Assembly: GCA_902788785.1 (NCBI GenBank)
Contig: CADALT010000016.1
Coordinates: 1 to 47,570, forward strand
DNA from: an uncultured Ruminococcus sp.
GTDB taxonomy: Bacteria; Bacillota; Clostridia; Oscillospirales; Ruminococcaceae
Direction of reading: 5' to 3'
DNA length: 47,570 bases
Shown: one piece after another, positions 41,564-47,570 of the stretch
Numbering within the stretch: the stretch's first letter is position 1
Layout: each line of letters starts with the position of its first letter
Notes under the pieces: generated by a model
Seen by the model: only the letters and a program-made list of their open reading frames with translations
Databases searched by the model: none
What the model was told of the DNA's origin: nothing
Translations under genes and position numbers: made by a program

Positions 41564-42670
41564 ATGAGTGAAAAATTTGATCTGCAAAACTACATGACCA
41601 AGGGTGTCGAAAGAGTCGTGGCAGAAGCGGTGAAGGCTACCCTGAAAGACCCGAAGGAAAGCGCATTTATGCTAAGATTTGCTGCCGCTAGCCGCAGCGC
41701 ATCCAAAAAGCGCCGCAAAGCCGAGGACAACGGCGAACATATCCCACCTTTTCTCATCGCAAGCATAACAAGCAGCTGCAATCTCCATTGCGCAGGCTGC
41801 TATTCAAGGTGCAATAACGCCACGACCGATACCGCCCCCGTAAAACAGCTGACAAGCGAAGAATGGCTCAGAATATTCGATGAAGCGCAGGAACTGGGCA
41901 TAAGCTTTATCCTGCTGGCAGGGGGCGAACCCATGCTGCGGCGTGATATAATCGAGGCGGCAGGTCAGAAACAGGATATACTCTTCCCCATATTCACAAA
42001 CGGAACTTATATCGATAAGCGCTATTTTGAGCTTTTTGAGAATTGCCGCAATCTTGTGCCTGTAATGAGTATCGAGGGCGGAAAAGAAATAACCGATAAA
42101 AGACGCGGCGAGGGCATCTACGATAAGCTTACTGCAAATATGGACAGCTTTAAAAAGCGTGGGCTTATCTTCGGGGCTTCGGTAACTGTGACTACCGAAA
42201 ACTACAGCCAAGTGACCTCTGATGAATTTCTTGACGGGCTATCATCAAAGGGATGCAAAGCCGTTATATTTGTGGAATATGTGCCTGTTACCTCCGAGAG
42301 CAGCACTCTTGCACCGACCGATGCAGAAAGGGAATATATCACGAACAGGATACAAATACTTCGTGAGGAACGTCCCGAAATGGTATACATATCATTCCCC
42401 GGGGATGAAAAAAGCTCGGGCGGCTGTGTTGCGGCAGGCAGAGGCTTTTTCCATATAAACTCCCACGGCGGTGCTGAACCATGTCCGTTCTCGCCCTACT
42501 CCGATGTGAATGTAAGGAACACTTCTCTGCGTGAAGCTATACATTCACCGCTGTTTGGTGCACTGCAAAGCGGTGATATACTGCTCGATGATCACAGCGG
42601 CGGATGTGTTCTGTATGAAAAGCGTGAGCTTGTGGAAGCGCTTATAAAAAAGTCCGCAGCCGCTGAATAA
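41564..42670 (+). CDS. radical SAM protein with SPASM-like C-terminus
   Basis: A 368-residue protein with ACGGAGGTGGC before the ATG. A helical lead of 60 residues is followed by the radical SAM core: Cys72, Cys76 and Cys79 (SCNLHCAGCYSRC), with LLAGGEPMLRRDI as the GGE motif and FTNGTYID. C-terminal cysteines in GGCVAAGRG, EPCPFSPYS and GGCVLYE suggest at least one accessory cluster, as in SPASM/twitch proteins. These modify peptides or proteins or act on heme precursors. No precursor-peptide gene is next to it. It is monocistronic and shares its upstream region with cysE. Function unassigned. Confidence 0.85.
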   Translation: MSEKFDLQNYMTKGVERVVAEAVKATLKDPKESAFMLRFAAASRSASKKRRKAEDNGEHIPPFLIASITSSCNLHCAGCYSRCNNATTDTAPVKQLTSEEWLRIFDEAQELGISFILLAGGEPMLRRDIIEAAGQKQDILFPIFTNGTYIDKRYFELFENCRNLVPVMSIEGGKEITDKRRGEGIYDKLTANMDSFKKRGLIFGASVTVTTENYSQVTSDEFLDGLSSKGCKAVIFVEYVPVTSESSTLAPTDAEREYITNRIQILREERPEMVYISFPGDEKSSGGCVAAGRGFFHINSHGGAEPCPFSPYSDVNVRNTSLREAIHSPLFGALQSGDILLDDHSGGCVLYEKRELVEALIKKSAAAE

Positions 42671-42678
42671 AACAAACC

Positions 42679-42708
42679 GAGGACACCTGCTTTCCTGCAG
42701 ATGTCCTC
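42679..42708 (+). terminator. Rho-independent terminator
   Basis: GAGGACACCTGC (42679-42690) pairs with GCAGATGTCCTC (42697-42708) with one mismatch; TTTTACTTTTTA follows. Confidence 0.85.
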
Positions 42709-42725
42709 TTTTACTTTTTATAAGA

Positions 42726-44456
42726 TCAAACGCCCCAGCCCATACTCTTTTGCTGTATATCGAAAAGTTTGCGGTAAATACCGTTTTTCTCCATAAGCTG
42801 TGGGTGTGTGCCCTGTTCTCTTACCTTGCCGTCATCAAGTACGATTATGTTGTCCGAGTCTACTACGGTCTTTAATCTGTGGGCTATCATTATGACGGTC
42901 TTGCCCCTGACAAGTCTTGCCAGCGCTTTCTGTATAAGCACCTCATTCTCGGGGTCAAGGGAAGCTGTGGCTTCGTCCAGCATTATCACGGGGGCATTTT
43001 TCAGCAGTGCCCTTGCTATGGATATTCTCTGACGTTCACCGCCCGAGAGCGTGCCGCCGTTCTCACCGAGCACTGTATCATAGCCCTGCGGCAAAGCTGA
43101 AACAAATTCGTCGCAGTATGCTGCCCTTGCCGCCGCATAGACCTGTTCATCCGTAGCCGTGGGCGAACCTATCTTGATGTTGTTGAATACAGTGTCGTTG
43201 AAAAGCGTAACATCCTGAAAAACAAAGGACATCTTTTTCATCACACTGTCAGGTGAAAGAGTGCGTATATCCTTGCCGCCCAGACTTATCCTGCCATCGT
43301 TCACGTCCCAGAACCTTGCCAGCAGCTTGGACACTGTGCTCTTTCCGCTGCCCGATGCACCCACCAGCGCAGTTACGCTGCCTTCGGGTATATCTATGGA
43401 CATATCCTTTATCACATCTTCATTGTCATAACCAAAGGTGACGTGTTTCATGGATATTCCGCAGCCGCTTGCCGCTTCTCCCTCGCCGCCCATGGCAGGA
43501 GTCGAAAGCAGAGTGCGCATCCTCGAGGTCACAACGCTCAGGTTCAAAAGAGATGAAAGCTGTGAAAGCACTGCCAGGAACGGGCCGTATATCTTAGTGG
43601 ACATAAGCAGGAACATCAGCAGTGTCAGCAGCTCTATCCTGCCATTTATCAGCAGCATCGTGCCGACAAATACGGTTATGCCCATACCTGCCTGCAATAT
43701 CATGCTTGCGCCGGACATGAATACGCCTACGCCCATCTCGACCTTTACCGAGGTCTTTCTCAGCCTTTGCAGGGCATTATCCAGTTTCTTGAAATGTGCC
43801 CCGTCCAGTCCGCAGGACTTTATTATCTTCATTCCTTCAAGATATTCCTGCACCTGTCCGCCTGCCTCAAGCCGAGCCTCGTTCTGTGTCTCAAAAAGCT
43901 GTTTCTGCTTGCGGCGGCTCAACAGTATAACTCCGAAAGCCAGCGGCACCGTACAAAACAGGCAAAGCGCCAGTCTTATGTCGAAAAATGCCAGCATTAT
44001 ACAGGTCAGCGTCACCGTGATGAGGTTTGCTATCAGCGGAGGTATCGTACTGCTGAGCATTGATTCCATGCTGCTGCAATCGCTCATCATATTAGTGGTA
44101 AGCTCCGAAAGATCCTTTGTATTGAAAAAGCTCATGGGCAGCTTTCTCAAGTGCTCCGCTATCCTGAGCCTTGTGGCGTTGGACTCTTGGTAGGAGGCTA
44201 TATAAGTCTTGCGGTAATCGTTCTTTGCGGCTATGAATACAAGCAGCGCCCCAACTAAGCCCACGCCCCAGAGTATCCAGAGCTTTTTAGTATCAAGCTC
44301 TCCGCCTGTCAGCGGTCTTATGAGTTCGCCGAATATCATAACAGTTACCCCGAAAGGCAAAAGCATGGCAAGATTAGTGAGCGTGCAGGCGATTATCGCC
44401 TTTTTCAAGTCATTCCAGCCCTTGTCCGATAGATAAAGCTTTTCTTTTAAGTTCAT
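42726..44456 (-). CDS. ABC transporter, fused permease/ATPase (IrtB/YbtQ-like half)
   Basis: A 576-residue half-transporter. Six membrane helices fill residues 1-300 and the ATPase starts near 335 (ISMKHVTFGYDNEDVI). Walker A GASGSGKST, Q-loop FVFQDVTLF, signature LSGGERQRISIARALL, Walker B VIMLDEATASLDPENE and switch AHRLKTV are all intact, so both hydrolysis and drive are expected. It overlaps its partner gene by 4 nt; the two form a heterodimer. The layout AraC regulator plus two fused ABC proteins is that of siderophore-related YbtPQ/IrtAB systems, in which such exporter-fold proteins import. Direction and substrate are inference. Confidence 0.87.
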   Translation of the reverse strand: MNLKEKLYLSDKGWNDLKKAIIACTLTNLAMLLPFGVTVMIFGELIRPLTGGELDTKKLWILWGVGLVGALLVFIAAKNDYRKTYIASYQESNATRLRIAEHLRKLPMSFFNTKDLSELTTNMMSDCSSMESMLSSTIPPLIANLITVTLTCIMLAFFDIRLALCLFCTVPLAFGVILLSRRKQKQLFETQNEARLEAGGQVQEYLEGMKIIKSCGLDGAHFKKLDNALQRLRKTSVKVEMGVGVFMSGASMILQAGMGITVFVGTMLLINGRIELLTLLMFLLMSTKIYGPFLAVLSQLSSLLNLSVVTSRMRTLLSTPAMGGEGEAASGCGISMKHVTFGYDNEDVIKDMSIDIPEGSVTALVGASGSGKSTVSKLLARFWDVNDGRISLGGKDIRTLSPDSVMKKMSFVFQDVTLFNDTVFNNIKIGSPTATDEQVYAAARAAYCDEFVSALPQGYDTVLGENGGTLSGGERQRISIARALLKNAPVIMLDEATASLDPENEVLIQKALARLVRGKTVIMIAHRLKTVVDSDNIIVLDDGKVREQGTHPQLMEKNGIYRKLFDIQQKSMGWGV

Positions 44457-46264
44457 GCCTGTACCGCCTTTCCGCCTAACTTCCAGTCCATGGAGCTTGT
44501 ATAGTCAGCCCAAAGTACAGCAAATCTGCCGCCCTTTGCCAACAGCTCGGAATGTCTGCCCTCTTCAGTCTTATGACCCTTATCCATGACTATGATCTTA
44601 TCGGCGTTCTTTATGGTCGAAAGCCTGTGGGCTATCATGATGACCGTCTTATCCTTCATCAGCTTCTCGAACGCCTTCTGTATGAGATATTCGTTCTCGG
44701 GGTCGCTGAATGCTGTTGCTTCGTCCAGCACGATGATGGGCGAATTTTTGATTATCGCCCTTGCTATGGCGATACGCTGTCTCTCTCTCCCCGAAAGATG
44801 CACGCCCTTTGTGCCAATGACCGTATCGTAGCCGTCAGGCAGCTTTGTTATGAAATCGTGGCACTGTGCTGCCTTGGCTGCGGCAATGACCTGTTCCTTT
44901 GTGGCATCAGGGCAGCCCATACGTATATTATCAAAAATGCTCTGCTTAAAAAGGAAAATATCCTGGAAAACAAAGCTCACCCGTTTTGTCAGTTCCTGCT
45001 GTGAAATATTCCTTATATCTGTACCGCCTATCTTCACGCTGCCATCGGTAACATCCCAGAAACGTGAGATAAGATTTGCAATGGTGCTTTTACCGCTGCC
45101 CGATGAACCCACTATGGCGGTGGTCGTGCCTGCCTTTGCTGTGAAGCTTACTCCGATTACCGCCATATTCTCCGCATCTCCATTATATGAAAAGCTCACA
45201 TCCTCAAATGTAACATCGTTCGAAGCAGGCACGACGGGTCTTTCTGTTTCGGGCAGGACGGGTATATTCAGTATCTCGTCCATTCTTGCAACGTTTGAAT
45301 CTATCTGCATGAAACTTTCAGACACGTACATTATCTTATTGAGTATACCCGCAGCCGCAGGCACAAAGATAAGATAGAACAGGAAAGTCATCGCAAAACT
45401 CCTGTAATCTTCGGTGTGCATCGCCCTGATTATTCCAAAGGGCACCAGCAGCAGGTAGATATTGTTGATTATTGTTGTGAACGCAGGCATACAATTCTGC
45501 CAGCCCAGCGAGAATTTCAGTACCCATTCGGTATAAGCTTTAACAGACTTCGAGAATTTCTCGAATGAACCTGCGCTCTGTCCGAAAGCCTTTACCACAG
45601 GCATACCACGGACGTATTCCACCGAAGCATTGTTCATATCCTCCAGAGCCGTCTGATAGTTTGCCATATTATCCTTCATCTCTTTGCTGCCGTAGCCCAT
45701 GAACTGAACGAAAAACGCCAGTATTATCCCGACTACAGTACACAGCCCGAACTTCCAGTCCGCTATAAGCAGCAGTATGACCATCACCGCAGGTGCAGTG
45801 ACTGATGCCACAAAATCAGGGAACTGATGGGCGATAAAGCCTTCAACGCTCTCGATGTTCTCATCCATTATCTTCCTCATCCTGCCGCTGCCAATGGTCA
45901 GGTGATAGCCCAGCGGTATGTGAGTTATGTGCTGCGCAAATTTCAGCTTCAGCTCGTAAAGTGTACCGAAAGCTGCGATATGCGAACAGAATATCGCTGC
46001 AAAATAAAGCAGGATATTCGCTGCGATGCCTATGAGTGCCAGCCACGCATAGCCCCATATCTCTGCGCCGTTGACCTTGGGATAGCCCGAAACTATCTCA
46101 CGCACTATCAAGTATACCGCAATGTACGGAACAAATGAAGCTACAGCCGCCAGTGAAGACAGTACAGCTGAAAAATACACAAGCCCTTTCCTGTCCTGCG
46201 CAAGCTCCATGCATCTTGCCAAGCCTGTTTTGGGCTTGGGTGCTTTTGCCTTTGACATTTTCAT
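44453..46264 (-). CDS. ABC transporter, fused permease/ATPase (IrtA/YbtP-like half)
   Basis: A 603-residue half-transporter, first gene of the pair, with GGAGGTAAG before the ATG. Six helices in residues 25-320, ATPase from about 355 (VTFEDVSFSYNGDAENM). Walker A GSSGSGKST and Walker B IIVLDEATAFSDPENEY are intact, but the signature is LSGRERQR, with Arg in place of the second Gly, so one composite ATP site may be weak. EATAFSDPENEY is characteristic of the YbtPQ/IrtAB group. It follows the AraC gene after a hairpin. Confidence 0.87.
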   Translation of the reverse strand: MKMSKAKAPKPKTGLARCMELAQDRKGLVYFSAVLSSLAAVASFVPYIAVYLIVREIVSGYPKVNGAEIWGYAWLALIGIAANILLYFAAIFCSHIAAFGTLYELKLKFAQHITHIPLGYHLTIGSGRMRKIMDENIESVEGFIAHQFPDFVASVTAPAVMVILLLIADWKFGLCTVVGIILAFFVQFMGYGSKEMKDNMANYQTALEDMNNASVEYVRGMPVVKAFGQSAGSFEKFSKSVKAYTEWVLKFSLGWQNCMPAFTTIINNIYLLLVPFGIIRAMHTEDYRSFAMTFLFYLIFVPAAAGILNKIMYVSESFMQIDSNVARMDEILNIPVLPETERPVVPASNDVTFEDVSFSYNGDAENMAVIGVSFTAKAGTTTAIVGSSGSGKSTIANLISRFWDVTDGSVKIGGTDIRNISQQELTKRVSFVFQDIFLFKQSIFDNIRMGCPDATKEQVIAAAKAAQCHDFITKLPDGYDTVIGTKGVHLSGRERQRIAIARAIIKNSPIIVLDEATAFSDPENEYLIQKAFEKLMKDKTVIMIAHRLSTIKNADKIIVMDKGHKTEEGRHSELLAKGGRFAVLWADYTSSMDWKLGGKAVQA

Positions 46265-46283
46265 CTTACCTCCGAAAAATAAA

Positions 46284-46319
46284 ATATGCTGTGGTTATTC
46301 AAAACTAACCACAGCATAT
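46284..46319 (-). terminator. hairpin between the AraC gene and the ABC pair
   Basis: ATATGCTGTGGTTA and TAACCACAGCATAT form a perfect 14-bp stem with an 8-nt loop. ATTTTATTTTT follows on the minus strand, so it ends the AraC message. It lies only 20-55 nt ahead of the ABC start, so read-through from the AraC gene may be the way the pair is expressed, making it an attenuator. Confidence 0.75.
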
Positions 46320-46359
46320 ATTTTATACTATTCGGGATAAAAAATCCACTCCGTTCCTG

Positions 46360-47340
46360 CTACTGCTGCTCCAAAACAGCCCGTTCCTGCTTTTTAGTTC
46401 TGCGGTAGTCCTTGGGAAGCATACCGTACACCGACCTGAAAGCCGCAGCAAATTTGCTGGCATTGCTGTATCCCAGTTCAGCCGCAATATCCAGCACGCT
46501 GTCATCGCTTTCCGCCAACCGCTGCGCAGCTATATCCATCTTATACTTTTTGAGATAGGCATAGGGCGTTTCACCATATACCTGCAAAAAAATACTATGG
46601 AACGCAGACACCGAAATATGGGCATCTTTCGCCAATTGCTCGACCGATGCCCTGCCCTGGGTATCAGCTATGAGCCTGTTTCTTATATCCTTGACTTTCG
46701 AGATCTGGTCACGGCTGTAATATTTCATCTTATCCGCAGGTACATTTTTCAGCCTGGAAATAAGCGCAAGGATCTCCAGCGCTTTTATGCGCATTATGGT
46801 GACATCGGAATTTTGCTTGGCTTCATATATCTGCGAAAATACAAGGCTTTCTTTTTCACCTATCGGAGCGATGAACCAGCCATATTTCAGTCCAAGGTCG
46901 TCGATTAGGCGGTCTATATCGAAATTCAGCGCCCTGAGCATAAGCATAAAATCTTTACCGGCTTTACTGCGGTCGATGACAATGCTTACCGCATCAAACT
47001 TTCCAAGCGGAAACGAAAAAGTTTCAGGCAGACAAGCCGTCTCCTCAACTGCAACACTGCCCTCGGGAAGATAAGAGACTCTATGATCTGTAAATTCACA
47101 TTCATATCTGCCATATCTACAGTAAGTAAGCTGTATCACGTCATCAGAAAAAATCTGCGAATGGAACTGCTCCGATGTATCGCAATCCATAAAACAAAGC
47201 TGTACACCCTCAAAAAGATCGTAAACTGTTATTATGCCCTTGCCTTCACAGCCATAGTCGATCACAGTACGATCCTCATCATTTGAAATGAGACTTGCTT
47301 TGCTGCCGTACCAATCCCTGTTAAAACTGAAATTATCCAT
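46360..47340 (-). CDS. AraC-family transcriptional regulator
   Basis: The ATG at 47340 (MDNFSFNRDWYG) follows AAAGGCGG; 326 residues. The N-terminal 210 residues are a ligand-sensing part without recognised family. The C-terminal AraC domain (about 225-315) has both helix-turn-helix units: ASVEQLAKDAHISVSAFHSIF and SVLDIAAELGYSNASKFAAAFRSVYGMLPKDYR. It resembles PchR/YbtA-type regulators of siderophore uptake, which use their substrate as activator. It stands directly upstream of the ABC pair on the same strand and most likely activates it. Confidence 0.88.
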   Translation of the reverse strand: MDNFSFNRDWYGSKASLISNDEDRTVIDYGCEGKGIITVYDLFEGVQLCFMDCDTSEQFHSQIFSDDVIQLTYCRYGRYECEFTDHRVSYLPEGSVAVEETACLPETFSFPLGKFDAVSIVIDRSKAGKDFMLMLRALNFDIDRLIDDLGLKYGWFIAPIGEKESLVFSQIYEAKQNSDVTIMRIKALEILALISRLKNVPADKMKYYSRDQISKVKDIRNRLIADTQGRASVEQLAKDAHISVSAFHSIFLQVYGETPYAYLKKYKMDIAAQRLAESDDSVLDIAAELGYSNASKFAAAFRSVYGMLPKDYRRTKKQERAVLEQQ

Positions 47341-47389
47341 AAGCACCGCCTTTCTCAGATGTGGTATAGAACATTTATATATAACAATA

Positions 47390-47418
47390 AAGTCCGCAAA
47401 CAAAACGTTTACGGACTT
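47390..47418 (-). terminator. terminator of the rRNA/tRNA operon
   Basis: On the minus strand AAGTCCGTAAAC and GTTTGCGGACTT make a 12-bp stem with one G-U pair and a 5-nt loop, followed by TATTGTTAT. It comes right after the tRNA 3' end. Confidence 0.75.
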
Positions 47419-47420
47419 AA

Positions 47421-47496
47421 TGGCGCCACCTGTTGGACTCGAACCAACGACCCTGCGGTTAACAGCCGCATGCTCTACCGACTGAGCTAAGGAGGC
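47421..47496 (-). tRNA. tRNA-Asn (anticodon GTT)
   Basis: A 76-nt tRNA with encoded CCA. D-arm AGCTCAGTCGGTAGAGC, anticodon loop CTGTTAA in a GCGG/CCGC stem, and T-arm GTTGGTTCGAGTCCAAC are all well formed. The acceptor stem GCCTCCT/AGGTGGC has a U-U mismatch at position 4:69. It lies about 40 nt after the 5S rRNA end, as a tRNA at the tail of an rRNA operon. Confidence 0.93.
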
Positions 47497-47502
47497 AGAT
47501 AA

Positions 47503-47528
47503 GCCAAAACACTCCGAAGAGTGTCTGG
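47503..47528 (-). other. spacer stem-loop between 5S rRNA and tRNA-Asn
   Basis: ACACTC-CGAA-GAGTGT (47509-47524), flanked by GCCA/TGGC pairing, forms a compact hairpin, probably a processing signal of the primary rRNA transcript. Confidence 0.5.
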
Positions 47529-47536
47529 CACATATA

Positions 47537-47570
47537 TGTCGGCGACAACTTATTTTCCCGGGCGGTCGCC
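47537..47570 (-). rRNA. 5S rRNA, 3' end only (partial)
   Basis: The minus strand reads GGCGACCGCCCGGGAAAA and then TAAGTTGTCGCCGAC, which matches the 3' part of clostridial 5S rRNA (helix IV and the closing stem). The 5' part is outside the window, so the rRNA operon continues to the right. Exact 3' end is uncertain by a few bases. Confidence 0.65.

Noticed and set aside
43438-44193. Plus-strand open frame of 251 codons opposite an ABC transporter gene
   Set aside because: Shadow of the membrane domain; Ser/Ile-rich, no ribosome site, no homology recognised.

Overview
The window looks like chromosomal DNA of an anaerobic, gut or rumen type clostridial Firmicute, most likely Ruminococcus or a close relative. 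The signs are a secreted protein with a cellulosomal dockerin repeat, a clostripain-family peptidase, HydE, NifB and other oxygen-sensitive radical-SAM enzymes, many ABC-2 exporters, strong AGGAGG ribosome sites, and sigma-A promoters that almost all have exactly 17 bp spacing. No phage, transposase, integrase or CRISPR array was seen. The right edge enters the 3' end of an rRNA operon (5S end, then tRNA-Asn). The species is inferred, not proven.

Layout. 1-2886: a small operon (alpha/beta hydrolase, TetR regulator, nitrilase-family amidase) behind repeated palindromic operator-like sites. 3086-4384: a GGDEF protein. 4686-10563: a six-gene sulfur/thiol operon with two unrelated glutamate-cysteine-ligase-family enzymes, an EgtC/YafJ-like class II amidotransferase, HydE, an Rrf2/CymR-like regulator and a MetA-family homoserine acetyltransferase. 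10632-12185: a HEAT-repeat protein. 12191-19797 (minus strand): an eight-gene operon reading mccB-like, mccA/cysK-like, nifX-like, nifB, nifH, nitrogenase component-1 alpha-like, component-1 beta-like, nifX-like. 20047-21230: a LacI-family regulator. 21288-33011: three ABC exporter loci. One of these has a complete two-component system and a promoter with four TCTTGAC repeats at helical spacing; between the loci lie a PPOX-fold protein and an AIM24 protein. 33178-40346: clostripain-like membrane peptidase, HAD phosphatase, 1-phosphofructokinase, GNAT, and a dockerin/propeller/zincin secreted protein. 40414-42708: serine acetyltransferase divergent from an orphan radical-SAM protein. 42726-47340: a heterodimeric ABC transporter downstream of an AraC regulator. 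47390-47570: rRNA/tRNA operon end.

How it fits together. Much of the window concerns sulfur. CysE makes O-acetylserine, MetAA makes O-acetylhomoserine, the MccA/MccB pair can interconvert cysteine and homocysteine, and two gamma-glutamyl-ligase-like enzymes plus a glutaminase-fold enzyme point to a gamma-glutamyl thiol pathway. The nitrogenase-like genes have the marB-H-D-K order of the methylthio-alkane reductases and share an operon with transsulfuration enzymes. NifE, NifN and NifV are absent. The most economical reading is therefore a nitrogenase-like reductive C-S cleavage or sulfur-salvage system rather than N2 fixation. This operon is the best candidate here for a little-described system, and the adjacent gamma-glutamyl operon is second.
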